Positions 43,301 to 55,170 of a DNA stretch of 64,000 bases are shown here, piece by piece (positions within the stretch are counted from its first letter, which is position 1; the number at the start of each line of letters is the position of its first letter). Source of the stretch: Dipteris shenzhenensis (Eukaryota; Polypodiophyta; Polypodiopsida; Gleicheniales); the NCBI GenBank assembly GCA_047967505.1, contig CM106539.1; one strand, given 5' to 3'. The notes under the pieces are model-generated. The model was not told the DNA's origin. It saw only the letters and a list, made by a program, of their open reading frames with translations, and searched no databases. Position numbers and translations under genes: made by a program.

Positions 43301-44690
43301 GAATGCAAATTGGGGTGCAAATCAAAAGAAAGAGAGTCCAAGGGGGGACAAAGGAAAAGTGAAGATCGAGGAGATCAATGCAGTCACACATGATAATGAC
43401 AATGACGTTCTCTTCATGTCTAGTTTATTTGCAGAGTTGCTTACCACTTCAGATGATGCATATTCCCAGGATTGGATTTTGGATTCTGGTGCTTCATTCC
43501 ATGTTACTCCCCATAGGGAATGGTTCTCCACTTATGACAATGGAAAGACAGGTTGTGTGCATCTTGGAAATGACTATGCGTGTGACACAGTGGGAGCAGG
43601 TGACATAAAGTTTTCTTTTGCAAATGGGCTGCATTTGTTTTGAAACATGTGAGAAATGTGCCTAAGCTGACCAAGAGTCTTATTTCAGTGGGTCAACTAG
43701 ATGATGCTGGTTTTCACACCACTTTTGGCTTTCAGATTTGGAAAATTCAAAAGGGCTCTATGCTTTTGGCCAGGGGTGCCAAGTGTGGGACTTTGTATCC
43801 CTTACATGTATCAGGGGTATTTGATCATGTTGTTGCAATAACCGAGCAGCCAAGCACTTCTTTGTGGCATTGCAGGTTGGGGCACATGAGCCAGAATGGA
43901 ATGAAACTCTTATGCCGTTTGGGTTATGTACCGCATTTGAGTTTCTCTGATTTTGAATTTTGTGAGCATTGTCTCTATGGGAAGCAGAATAAATCAGCCC
44001 ATAAAAGAAGGGGAAAGAAAGAGTTTGAAATGCTTGATTTGGTGCATTCAGATGTATGTGGTCCCATGCCTACACGGTCATTAGGCGAGGCTGAATACTA
44101 TGTGACTTTCATTGATGATGCAACTAGGAAAGTGTGGGCTTAATATGCTATAGCCCGAAAGAGTGATGTGTTCCAAGTATTTCAAAAATGGCTGGCCTTG
44201 GTTGAGAATCAGTCAGGTAGAACGCTTAAATGCCTACGGACTGACAATGGTGGAGAGTATCTCTCTCATGACTTTCAGCATTTTTGTGATACACATGGGA
44301 TTAAGAGGGAGCTCACATCCCCTCGTACTCCAGAGCAAAATCCAGTTGCAGAAAAGATGAACCGTATCATTCAAGAAAGGTTGCAATGCATGCTTTCCAA
44401 TGCAAGTCTTTCTGGTGGTTTTTGGGCTGAGGCAATGAAGACTGCAGTGCATGTGATCAACAGATCACCTAGTAAGAGTTTGGATGGTGGTATTCCTGAA
44501 GAGGCATGGAGTGGCAAGAAGCCATCTTACTCTCACTTGCGTATATTTGGGTGTGAGGCATATGCACATGTGCCAAAAGAGCTTCAAAAGAAGCTAGATC
44601 CTAAGTCTAGGAAATGCATCTTTTTGGGTTATGGTGAAAGTGGAGAGATGGGCTATATCGTCTCTGGGATCCAGAAGTAAAGAAGATCAT
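43301..44690 (+). pseudogene. Copia protease and integrase
   Basis: The aspartic protease motif DSGASFHV begins at 43482. A frame change near 43637 follows HLF. The integrase zinc finger is LWHCRLGH...CEHCLYGK, and the catalytic core has HSDVCGP, LRTDNGGEY and TPEQNPVAEKMNR (D, D, E). A TAA at about 44141 and another frame change near 44665 interrupt it. Domain order PR-IN before RT defines copia. Confidence 0.9.
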
Positions 44691-46090
44691 ACGCAGCCAT
44701 GAGGTGGTCTTCAATGAGAAGAAGATGCATAAGGCACCCATAAGGGATGTGGAAATGAGGAGAATCACTTTCTAGGATGTGAATCCACTTGCCTATGTTG
44801 ATAGACAGCAAGCTGTCCATGCACCAAATGTGCAAGAAATGGTACCACCAAGTACTCCCACAGGTATACAATCAAGGGTAGATGATGGATCATCTATTGG
44901 TGGAAATGATGAGCCAAATGTGGCTGATATGTAGGTGGGACAGCAAGCTGAAATGCCCGTGAGAAGATCTTCTAGAGTGTCTAGACCACCTGATAAGTTT
45001 ATTCCAGGGGTAGACTATGTGATGCTTACTGATTGCGGGGAGCCTTCTTGCTACAAAGAGGCTATGATGCGCGAGGATCAACGCAAGTGGGAGTATCCTA
45101 TGCAATCAGAGATGAGTTCACTTATGAAGAATAAGACTTGGGACTTGGTTTCTTTGCCACATGGAAAGAAAGCCTTGCCATGTAAATGGGTCTACAAAAT
45201 GAAGGTCACAGGTGATGATGTGCCTAGGTACAAGGCCCGTTTGGTTGCTAAAGGATTCAAGCAAGAGAACGGTGTGGACTTTGATGAGATATTCTCTCCG
45301 GTTGTGAAGATGACCACATTAGATGCATGCTTGGACTAGTGGCATTAGAGGATATGGAGCTTATGCAAATGGATGTCAAGACAGCTTTCTTGCATGGGGA
45401 TTTGCATGAGGAAATTCACATGGTGTAGCCGGAAGGCTTTGAAGAAAAGGGCAAAGATTTGCAAGCTAAAGAAGAGTCTCTATGGTCTTAAGCAAGCACC
45501 TAGAGAATGGTATCAGAAGTTTGATGCTTTCATTCGGTCCCAGGGTTTTAGAAGGAGTGAAATTGATCACTGCCTCTACACTAAAAGGGCTAAGGATAGT
45601 AGCCTGATAGTCCTGGCACTATATGTGGATGATATGCTATTGGCTAGCAAGAATACTTACGAGCTAGATGCATTAAAGGCCAAGTTGCATGAGGCCTTTG
45701 ATATGAAGAATTTGGGACTTGCAGGTCATATTCTTGGTATGCGCATCACGCGTAATCGGAGTAGGAAACTCCTTTGGTTTTCACAAAAAGAGTATGTTAC
45801 AAAAGTATTGCAGCATTTCAATATGGAGGGGGGGAAGGCAGTGAGTACTCCATTGCCTCCATATGTGAAACTGAGTCATACAGATAGTCCCAAATCAGAT
45901 GAGGAAAGGGCCATGATGGCCAAGGTTCCTTATGCATCAGCAGTTGGGAGTCTTATGTATGCTATGATAGCTACTAGACCAAACATTGCATTTGCAGTGG
46001 GAGTTGTTAGCCGGTATATGGCTAATCTAGGAAAGAGGCATTGGGAGGCAGTTAAGTGCATCATGAGGTACATGAAGGGTACCAAGGAGA
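44691..46090 (+). pseudogene. Copia reverse transcriptase
   Basis: MRREDQRKWEYPMQSEM-like start (here MMREDQRKWEYPMQSEMSSL), then CKWVYKMKVTGD, RYKARLVAKGFKQ, FSPVVKMTTL, DVKTAFLHGDLHEEI (frame-shifted), KKSLYGLKQAPREWYQKFD and the catalytic YVDD (45622-45633). TAG at 45337 and a frame change near 45340-45470 break the palm region. Further stops occur in the linker before it (near 44775 and 44933). Confidence 0.9.
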
Positions 46091-46583
46091 TGTGCATCTG
46101 CTTTGGTAAAGGAGACATGCGTGTACTTGGGTACACAGATTCAGACTATGCAGGGCATGTGGATAGTAGGAGATCTACTTCTGGTTATGTGTTCACCTTT
46201 GCAGGTGGTGCAATGCCGTGGATGTCTCGTGCACAAAAGTGCATGGCTTTGTCTACCACAGAGGCTGAGTATGTTTTGCAGCCACAGAGGATTGCAAGGA
46301 GGCTATATGGCTTGATCGGCTAGTGGGAGATTTGGGGATTCATACAGGTGTACCGACATTGCATAGTGATTCCATGAGTGCTATTCAGCTAGCATGGAAT
46401 CCGTTCTTTCATGCAAAGACCAAACACATTGAGGTCAGGTACCATTTCATCAGGGAGGTACTTAAGGACAAGTGCATAGAGCTTGTCAAGGTTCATACAA
46501 ATGATAACCCTATAGATATGCTGACAAAGAGTCTACCTAGTCAGTGGTTTGAGTATTGTCGTGTATTGATGGGCATTGGATAG
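46091..46583 (+). pseudogene. Copia RNase H
   Basis: GYTDSDYAGHVDSRRSTSGYVF and LSTTEAEY are the RNase H signature. The frame changes near 46320, then continues HSDSMSAIQLAWNPFFHAKTKHIEVRYHFIRE and LTKSLPSQWFEY to TAG (46581), the usual copia end. Confidence 0.9.
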
Positions 46584-46624
46584 TATGCTCACTGGTTGTT
46601 CTCCCTTAAAGGCACATTGCCCTT

Positions 46625-46635
46625 TAAGTGGGAGG
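46625..46635 (+). other. Polypurine tract
   Basis: AAGTGGGAGGT lies immediately before the 3' LTR, the plus-strand primer of copia elements. Confidence 0.85.
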
Positions 46636-46636
46636 T

Positions 46637-46809
46637 TGTGGGGGTTAAAGGTCACTGTGCCTTTACCCCAGTTATGTACAATACTCAAACACATATCTAA
46701 ATGAATGAAAAAGAAGATGAGGGTGGTTCTGCACCCACCAAAACTTGTGTGGCTCTCTGTCTCTCTCTCTCTCCTTCTTCCATTCTTGCTTCTGTTGAGA
46801 GCACTCTCA
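46637..46809 (+). repeat. 3' LTR (173 bp)
   Basis: Same length and ends as the 5' LTR, with about nine substitutions (for example CATTGTGCC/CACTGTGCC, TATATAAAT/TATCTAAAT, CTTCCTTTGAG/CTTCTGTTGAG). Followed by ACCTC, the right target duplication. Confidence 0.92.
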
Positions 46810-47850
46810 ACCTCTGTAGCCTCACATACACGTGGTGATCAGAGGCTCCTTTAATACGATAGTCATGCTTTTCTTCATGGCAGACAAGAGAGCCAGGTAT
46901 GTGTCATTGCCTTTTGAGTGCTTGCTTTCTTTTGTAAGTAACACGGCCCAGTGTAGATGCCAACCGTTCAAGAATTTGTGATGGAGAGTGGTTCGTATCA
47001 CCAAACCCAATGGCTACCATGCTCTTGAAAACACTGCAGTTGCCCTGTGCTTGAGTACTATATCATATAGTAGCACTGTAGTTGCTATCTATTCACTCTT
47101 TGGGGCCACCCTCAATATTCTTCATGCTAAGCTATGCTCAGGAGATGCCGTAACATCACGGATCTTTCTTTCTTGGGAAGAACTATGATTGGATGGATAT
47201 CCATATGTATTGTTTGTCTTTATATAGTGTTATACACATCTTCAACCAACTCAATTGGTTCAGCTTCTCCCTTTGCCATCGTTTGAATAACCACATGCTT
47301 AGGATATGAATCGACTAGGCATGGGTTGATTTTCATAAGAAAGTGAGCATTATTGCATGTCCCATTCAAATGCTCATAGGCTAGTCTTCAGCTATCTATT
47401 TTAGATAAGGGGCCTTGTTCCTCTACGAATTAATGGGATCCTTGCCCATAAAGAGCATATCATATGAGCAAGAGACTTATTTATGTAGAAGGCATGGAAG
47501 AAAGGGTTTCAACATGAGTTCATAATAGTATATAGTCATTAAAAAAATGCCCACAAGGTCTAGTCCTAGTGTTGGTTAAAAATTATGTCATGAAAAGTAA
47601 GTATGGCAAGTAAAGTATGGGCCACAAACCCTATTTTAATTTATATAACTTATTTGTGACATCCACCCGTACTTTTCAAAGATATAATTCTCCACTGGAT
47701 GTAAACCATGAAGAGATGAAAAATGTCAAAGTCTAACAATGATAGTCTAGCCCATCAAGATCATGTAGAGACAAGTGCATGTCTGTGTGTGTGCATGTGT
47801 GCATGCATGCATGTGTGCGTGCATGCATGTGTGCATGCATGCATGCATGT
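46810..47850 (+). repeat. Segmental duplication copy A, right part
   Basis: Matches 59966 to about 60815 after the copia insertion. About 195 bp (47145-47342) are present here but missing in copy B, which joins GGATGCCGTG directly to AAAGTGAGCATT. Ends in a (TG)n tract, as copy B does. No gene is seen. Confidence 0.9.
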
Positions 47851-47880
47851 GTGTGTGTGTGTGCATGTGTGGGTGCATGA
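47775..47880. repeat. (TG)n/(GCATGCAT) microsatellite
   Basis: Alternating TGTG and GCATGCATGCATG, about 100 bp, marking the right end of copy A. The Cys/His-rich frame across it is an artefact. Confidence 0.92.
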
Positions 47881-48460
47881 GGGACCATCTAATTCATAGG
47901 TTTAGATTAGAATTGAGTCAAAATCAACAGACTGTAATAACGACGACTTTTCATGAGGGAGCATCTAATTTTCACACTTAGATTAGCATTAAGCTAGAGA
48001 TAGACTATAAGAACATATCAGACTATTAGAATTTTTAGATGACCAAGAATTTCTCCCTTCGCAACTATCTAATCAGACGTCATGGCTAGACGATGATATA
48101 TATGACCACCTACACTAGGCTGTAAGCTGGGTGCATGTGCCACCGCTCCTCCCTCCTCATCCCATTGAATTATTATGATTTTGGCTCTGATGACCGATAA
48201 GTTCTCCCATGGCAACCATCTAATCACAATCATGGTGGCTAGATGATGATGTACATGACTGCCTATGCTAGGCTGCTACTAGCAAGCTGGGTGCATGTGC
48301 CACTGCTCCTCCCCCTTCGCCCCATTGAATTATTATGACCTTGGTTTCGATAACCAATAAATTATCCCATGGCAATCATCTAATTTCACATCATGTCCAG
48401 ATGATGATGTATATGACCGCCTACACTAGGCTGGGCTATGAGAAAAATCTAGCGAGTCAA
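47881..48460. repeat. Three imperfect 155-bp tandem repeats
   Basis: GCAA.CATCTAATCA..TCATGG, GATGATG.A.ATGAC.GCCTA.. and CTAGGCTG recur starting near 48061, 48219 and 48374, with GGTGCATGTGCCAC.GCTCCTCCC between them. Noncoding. Confidence 0.8.
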
Positions 48461-48551
48461 TTGTGTGCTCTTAGCATCAGCGATAGAAACCTAGAGTTGC
48501 ACAAACTAGCATAAGAAATGAAGGGGAAGAGAGTGGTAGGGCGGAAAGTCT

Positions 48552-48562
48552 AGCTATATAAA
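48552..48562 (+). promoter_or_regulatory. TATA-like promoter word
   Basis: CTATATAAAGGCC is followed by a purine/CA leader (GAGAAACAATTCACCTCACCC). It is a good TATA context, but no reading frame follows, so it may belong to a repeat remnant. Confidence 0.3.
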
Positions 48563-48717
48563 GGCCTTAAGGGCAGAGAAACAATTCACCTCACCCAAGA
48601 AAATAGCTCTCCTACCCCCTTCCACGCTCTCCAAGCCCCCTTCCACCCATGTGATTAATCTTTTGCTACAACCTCGATGCCCCTTCATAATGATGCCCAA
48701 GTCATTGGATCCATTTT

Positions 48718-48797
48718 TTGCCTTGGCTCTCCATCTTGCATTTCACTCCACCAGCTATAGCCATGACCAAGGGAGTTGCAAGATGGGGAGCCAAGGG
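48718..48797. repeat. Hairpin: 20-bp inverted repeat
   Basis: CCTTGGCTCTCCATCTTGCA (48721-48740) pairs with TGCAAGATGGGGAGCCAAGG (48777-48796) with one mismatch across a 36-base loop. The stem may extend by a few bases on each side. Confidence 0.85.
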
Positions 48798-48911
48798 AAA
48801 TAGGTCTTAAGGGGGGGATTGCAGAATGGATTTCAGGTCCGTCACATTTGATCCCATTCTCAGCTACTACAAATGTCTGTCTTGTTGTTCATCTGTCAAG
48901 CACTAGGAGCG

Positions 48912-49112
48912 AAATCAACTTGGAGGTGAGCCTCTCGTAATTGAGCACAACCTTTGGCACTAGGGAAGGAGAACTCAACTTGGTAGTGAGTCCTAACACA
49001 CTGAGAGCAAGCGTCAGTGTTCTGGAGCTCTCACCACTAGATTGAGTTCCCTATTCTCATTGTCAAATGTTGTGCTCGATGAGCTCACCATCAAGTTGAG
49101 TTCTCTCTTCGA
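48912..49112. repeat. Imperfect foldback of about 200 bp
   Basis: AACTTGGAGGTGAGCC...ATTGAGCACAACCTTTGGCA on the left pairs with TTGTGCTCGATGAGCTCACCATCAAGTT on the right. An inner pair, GAACTCAACTTGGTAGTGAG and CTCACCACTAGATTGAGTTC, lies inside. It resembles a degraded foldback/MITE-type element. Confidence 0.6.
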
Positions 49113-50800
49113 GTGCCTTAAAAGAAGTTGCTAAGAAGAAGGTTATGTTCAATTACGAGGTGCTCATATTGTCCCTTGCATATGAGGAGTTTCGAGACAA
49201 AATTGTATGAAAGTCCTAACTCTACAATAGCACTACAAGGTGCTTTTATTGTCCCTTGCATATGAGGCATTAGGTCAAAAGTGTAAGAAAGTGCTAGCAA
49301 GGGCAAAAAAAGACACCAGGTCCTGCCATAGTGGTGGTGTTGACAAGGGCTAAAAGTGTTTAAAGAAGTGTCACAAAGACAAATTGCTAGCATCTTTGGA
49401 TGTAATCTATTTTGCTAAATTTTTTCTTTGGATATAATTTATTTTGTTTCAATTTAAATGTGATACTATTATCACAAAAACTATCGGATGTAATTTCTAT
49501 ATGTAGTACCATTATCTCGAAAACTATTGTTGTTGTTACTTTGGTAGTGAAAGTAGCTCTAAAGAAGCACAAATGGCATAATTCTGCCCTCAGTTACATT
49601 TTACTATAACCATAGGATCATTGCACAAGAAATTCTTATTATTGTAGTGAAAATGGTTCACAAATTAATGCCCTCATTTAGGATTCACTACAACCAATGC
49701 AACGGGTGTGATTGCTACACAAGAAATTATTGCAAAAGGACTAAAATAGCTCTAAAGTAGGACTACATTTTCCTTATCTTGGAACTAAAATAGCACTATA
49801 ATAGTGTTGGTGGCAGACAAGATGATCATGGAGAAGAGTGTGGGAACCAAATGGCAAAATGTTCCATTGAGTTAAGAGGAAGTCCTCTCTTTTATAGAAT
49901 GGGAGAGAGGGTGGCCTAAATCAATGGCACCTATCCTACATCAAAGGATGTAACTCCTAAATAATAGGAGCTCCACAATCATAGGCACCACCCCATGTGG
50001 GGGTCTTTGCATTACATTATCACCTGTGTCATAGCCTATGGCACTAAGTGTGCCTCTCCTACACACACACACACACAACCATATGTCTGCTAGTGGATGC
50101 ATACATGCACCTAGCAAGCCCTTGATCACACATATCCCAACAAATAGCTCCAAAAACTAGCAAAAATTGTTGAATAAGGACTAGTAGGACTAAAATAGCT
50201 TCAAAATAGGAATATATTTTCCTTGGCTTAGGACTATAATAACTCCAATAACCAGTGTGGTGGTTGCAAGGAAACTATCATAAATTGCAAATGTCTACAT
50301 TTTCCTTAGCTTGGAACTAAAATAGCTCCAAGAACCAATGCGGTGGTTGAGAAATTATTGTACAAGGAGTAATATGACTAAAATACCTCCAAAATAAGAC
50401 TTGGTTTAGAGCTAAAATAGTTTCAACATCTAGCACAATGGTTGCGGATATGGACCTTGAGGGGTCTCCTTTAGAGATTAACATTCCACAGTGGCCTTCA
50501 TGGCAATGTGGTGGTCTCTCCATGCCAACATCATTGTTCAAACCAGCACGGTGGTCAGCGCAACATAAGATTGTGTTGTGCAACGATAGATGGCAAAGCT
50601 ACGCAATGACAGGTGCCAAGGGTTGCGCAATGACAGGTGTCAAGGCAAAAGTTTTGTGCTATAGTCAGACCAACATGGTGGTCACTCCCCATGCCACCAT
50701 CATTGCTCGAACTAGCACGGTGGTCAACGCAACAAAAGATTGTATTGCACAGTGACAAATGGCAAAGTTGCACAATGACAAGTGGCAAGACAAAAGCTGT
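49113..50800. other. Noncoding with small internal duplications
   Basis: No gene is seen. Several short direct repeats occur: GAGGTGCTCATATTGTCCCTTGCATATGAGG near 49158 and AGGTGCTTTTATTGTCCCTTGCATATGAGG near 49235; GGACTA.AATAGCTCCAA recurs between 49738 and 50400; GCGCAATGACAGGTG.CAAGG and AACATAAGATTGT/AACAAAAGATTGT recur at 50560-50780. Confidence 0.5.
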
Positions 50801-53800
50801 GTGATGTAGTCAAAGAGAAATAGTCTCTATCATACATATGGAAATAAACTTTGTAATATAGGCACACAATTAGGAGGCGATATGAGAGGTTGAAGACTGG
50901 AGTCTCTACTTGGAAGAAAGTGATTTCATATTCATGTCTGTAGGCGATCATAGGACATGAGTAGTTGCCATATTTTGAAGCCTCCTCATCCAACCATCTC
51001 CCAAATCAGCTCCAGTGGACGAACAATATACAAGGGAATGAGACTATGCAAGAGGTTATAGAAGCATGCTCTTCTTACATAATTACAAACATTCAGACAA
51101 AAATCAATATCATGAAGCCTTAAGATCAAGCCAATGGACAAATTCAGGTCAAAATCTAACGTTATAGTATCGAGTCATCCTAATGAAGTTGCCATGTTGT
51201 GCTTTACTAGATTACCTTTGTGTCTGCATGTTGTGGCTCATTGTGTCTCCCATGCTTGGAGGGACACTCTCATTGAGGTTGGTATTTCCCTTTTGTTACG
51301 AGTATGTGGGGATGCTTGTAGAGGATTCATGGCTCATGACACCTAACAAATTCTCAAACCTCATTGAGATCATTCCTTTATTGTCTTGTCACACCCACGA
51401 CCATCTCTACAAAGCCATCGATGTATAAGCTATCACAATTCTTCCATCCCTACTTTTAAGGCCTTAAAAAAGGCCTTTCAAATATGACCCAAAAGCACAA
51501 TGCTTTAAGGTGAGAGTTACACCCAGAAAGAGGACTTGCCCAAAAGCATAGCATAAATTCCAAATCATTCAAAATTCCATGAATCCTACATGTAGTCTAG
51601 GCTTTCCAAACTGACAAGCTTTCTAGACTGAGAAGACAACGAAAATGGTTTCTCGACACAAAGCATCATGGTTGCCATAGTTACTTTAAAATGCACAAAT
51701 TTTAGATTGACTGGAAGGTCAATAGGTAACTCAAGAAGCAATTTGGATGCTGGAGTTTGAGTGAAATTTTATGGATTAATTCTACTTTGAGTACAAGGGC
51801 CTTCCCAGTTCCTATCCTCCAAGTTTTGGCTTTGAATCCAATGATCCACCTACTAATTTATATTGGCAGTATTGATATAAACTAGCTTTTGCAAGTCCTT
51901 TGCAAAATTTGAATTTTAGCACCCTCACATGCTTTGTTTGTTTTTTATTTATGGGCACATATTAACATGGGAGTTGTTAGAAAGATGTGGGATTTATGGC
52001 CAATTATATATAAATACAATCACGGCTATTGACATCCTAGGTAATATGCCAATATCTTATCCATTCGTGAGACTTATTCTTGGTGCTAATATTCTCAGAG
52101 TTTATATTATCAGTGTTTATATTCTCAACATTTATATTATCAGCATTATCTCGGCACCCAAGTAAGGGCCCGTTCCCTCAGATTATAACTCTTTGGAAAA
52201 GGAGGTGCACCGCCTCCCCGCCCACACTATTTGTGGTTAGAATAATTATATGTTATCATATAAATATTTTCAATTGCTTGTCCATTCAAAATTTCTTTTT
52301 TTCAAATTATTATAACATTTTTCTCTTTTGATGCATGCTATTGATGCAAATGTGCGAGGAAATCCAACATGGATGTAAGGTTGAAGGATACCGACACCTT
52401 TATTTGTATGGTTGTAGTCCATGTGACAATATTGTAGATTGCAATGAGGATCTATTACTGTATTGACTTATTCATGTATTTGTTGTATTTCAGCTTCCAA
52501 AATATGGATATCATGAAATCAATAATAAATCACGTACAGGGAGGATCGGGTCTTAATGGACCCTGTGCCACATCTCATGTCCACATTTTACTCATTTGAT
52601 TTTTTCCTTTAAAATTTGATAAAGTACTAGGATTCAAGTTCAACTTCGAGCTAGTAATTAAGTGCTCCATGATAGAAAGGATTCCCGCTAGCAAATCTAG
52701 TTCTATTTTTATTTATTAAAGAATTTCATTTTGAAGGGTAATAAAGAAAATTCTCCAAAGTGGCATTTCTATTTTAAGTTTCATATCTCTCTTGGCTTCT
52801 CAAGAAGGGCAAAACTCCCTTTTAAGGGCATTGCAGCCTTCAAACTTGGGGACTAGATGAATGTTCCATGGTACATTGATCCTTATAAGAGAGCATTCCC
52901 ATAGAAAGACAACAAATTGGGCTTCCACCACCATGCTCTATGGGTTGGAGAAGGTTCTTGCTAAAATCATTGATGTTAAGCACAAAAATAGGATTTTTGA
53001 AAACTTTCGATCACTTTCAACCAATGTAAATTTTTGATAGAGCTACAAAGCAGCGTGAAAGCTATGGAGAGAAGCTTAAAAATGGGAGGAGCTTCTCTCC
53101 CTCATTGCCACATTGAGCCTTTCCTATCGTCGTCGTCGTACATACCTCCTAGAATAGATACAAGCATGAAGGCGCTCTAAGGTTAATTAGAGGTCATTCT
53201 CATACCCCCACATTTTGGGAGGATTCGTCATCACTTATGTAGGGTGTTGTTACTAGCACGAAGGCATCGCAATTGTCCCTCTTTCCATACCCAACATGAA
53301 AATCAGTTCATCACCCACTATGCAATGTGCATAAAAATTTATGCACTATACATGGTGACATGGTAACTTAGGTGAGTACCATGTCACCCTCCTCCTTCTC
53401 CTCCCTAATGGTGATCTTGGGGTCGTGCCAGGTATCCCCTAGACCATCTCCCTATAGATGGCATCCCCAAGAAGTGGGGATGGACACCATTTAATGGCCC
53501 ATTCTCATTGGAAGCTAATTTAATCTCTTAGAAAGGTTGAAGACATCTCTTACCTCCTATGACCCTCTACTAGCACAAATTATAGGTTGGTTGTTTCAAC
53601 TAGGTAGCTTTGTAAGAAATGGTTATCCATTTGTTGCTACCACTTAATGTATCTTTTGGAAACTATAATGTCCCATGGACTTCGTAAATCTTTATATGTT
53701 TTTCTTTCAATTTGCCTTTAATATGACAGATTGGATAATGTTTCAGATCCCAAGGAGTTGATCTTCAATCATATAACAAAGCATTCAAGCAAAAAATTAG

Positions 53801-54242
53801 TTATTCTTTTACATGGTGTATGCAAGATTTGAGGGGGTTAAACAAGATTTCATCAAATATGAATAATTTATATGAATATATGGAGGGAATATATATGATA
53901 TATCAACGATTAAAAATGTATAGGTATAGGAGTGTCAATAAATACATAATTTTCAAATCTAAGAGTAATTAATATAGATGCTTACTGAATGTTGCTATAT
54001 TGCATCATATACTTGTTAAAGTTTGTAATTTCTAAGTAATATGGCTTATCTCAGGAGAAATAATACAAAGTTATTTAATATACCAACATAGAAATCACAT
54101 CTTGCTCATTGTGTATTGATCAATCAGCAAATTTGGAAAACTTTATGGGGCAATGAAAGCAAAAAAACAATAATCCATCTACACAAGTGCTTGAGTCATC
54201 ATCAAGATAAAAAAAATAGAAAACCAACTATCTATCACCAAG
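50801..54242. other. AT-rich noncoding sequence
   Basis: Over 3 kb without a supported gene, RNA or clear mobile element. Local features are a run of TTTATATT.TCAG.. words near 52095-52150 and (CGT)n near 53130. Confidence 0.5.
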
Positions 54243-55170
54243 ATGACATCAGTGGTAGAAATATGTGTGCTAGGAATTCTAGTATTTGATGGTAATAATG
54301 TCCACATCTGGGAACACATTGTAAAGGACAAAGGATCTACTAATGGGAAGGAAGTTATGGGCAATTGTTGTGGGAAAATTGCCAACTCCAGCACAGAATG
54401 CCACACAAGCGATGAAGGATGCCTATGATGAGATGCCAAAGCAAGAGAAATTTTTACATCATCTCTAAAAAATATTGTGTTTGCCCAAGTGATGCATTTC
54501 ACAGACACGTATGAGTTCTTGACTTCACTGATATATGATGGTAAGACATTGGTCACACATCTTAATTTGAAGACAAAATTGGCAAATCTTCATAGGGGAG
54601 ATGGAGACGCATTGATGGATCATCCGAACAAGATGACAATCCTTAAGGATAGACTGATTGAGGATGGCTTTGTGATGCGGATTTTGTTGAATAGATACTC
54701 CAAAGTCTACCCTCACCATATGAGAGCCTTAAGGTGATGCAGACTATCAAATTTGATAAATTGATAAGCCTATTGATCCAAGAGGAGGATTTGAAAAGAA
54801 TTAAGGGGAGACCATGTTGAAGTCACACTGGTAGTAAAAATGCACAATATGTAGCTCAAAGGCAAGAAGCCTCAGAAGAATGCACAACATGGTAAAAATT
54901 CTAGATCTAAGCCTAGATAGAACAGGAATAATCAAGGTCAACAAAGACAGTGGTATTTTGCTATGTAGAAGCCATTCAGAAAAAGAAAATTTAAATTCTA
55001 TGAATGTGGCAAAGAATGTTGTGGTAAGTCAAAGGCTAGACATGGCAACAATGGCCAAAAACGGTGGAGGGCATATGCAATAGAAGTAGAGTATGCTTCC
55101 GATGGGTCAAAAAAGGTGATGCCTCATGCAAGATATGTTGTGCAAAATGCTTCTAAGAAATAAGAATGAA
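54243..55170 (+). pseudogene. Copia-type gag relic, copy B
   Basis: Protein-like words in gag order: VFDGNNVHIWEHIVKDKG (54280), AQVMHFTDTYEFLTSLI, THLNLKTKLANLHRGDGDALMDHPNKMTILKDRLIEDG...ILLNRYSKVYPHHM (54477-54737), LISLLIQEEDLKR (about 54760), then a degenerate zinc-knuckle-like FYECGKECC near 54999. This matches the copia gag (UBN2) pattern of capsid helices followed by a knuckle. Stops near 54428 and at 54735, plus frame changes, show long decay. It lacks pol. Confidence 0.6.

Larger units (their letters stand above)
40909..46809 (+). mobile_element. Ty1/copia LTR retrotransposon, 5.9 kb, inactive
   Basis: Complete in structure: 173-bp LTRs, tRNA-Met primer site (TGGTATCAGAGC, 41084-41095), leader, gag, protease, integrase, RT, RNase H in copia order, purine tract (AAGTGGGAGGT, 46625-46635), 3' LTR and ACCTC target duplications. 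The coding part carries several stops and frame changes, so it is not autonomous. The LTRs differ at about nine positions by eye, which indicates a moderately old insertion. The empty site survives in the paralogous segment at about 59966-59970. Confidence 0.95.
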
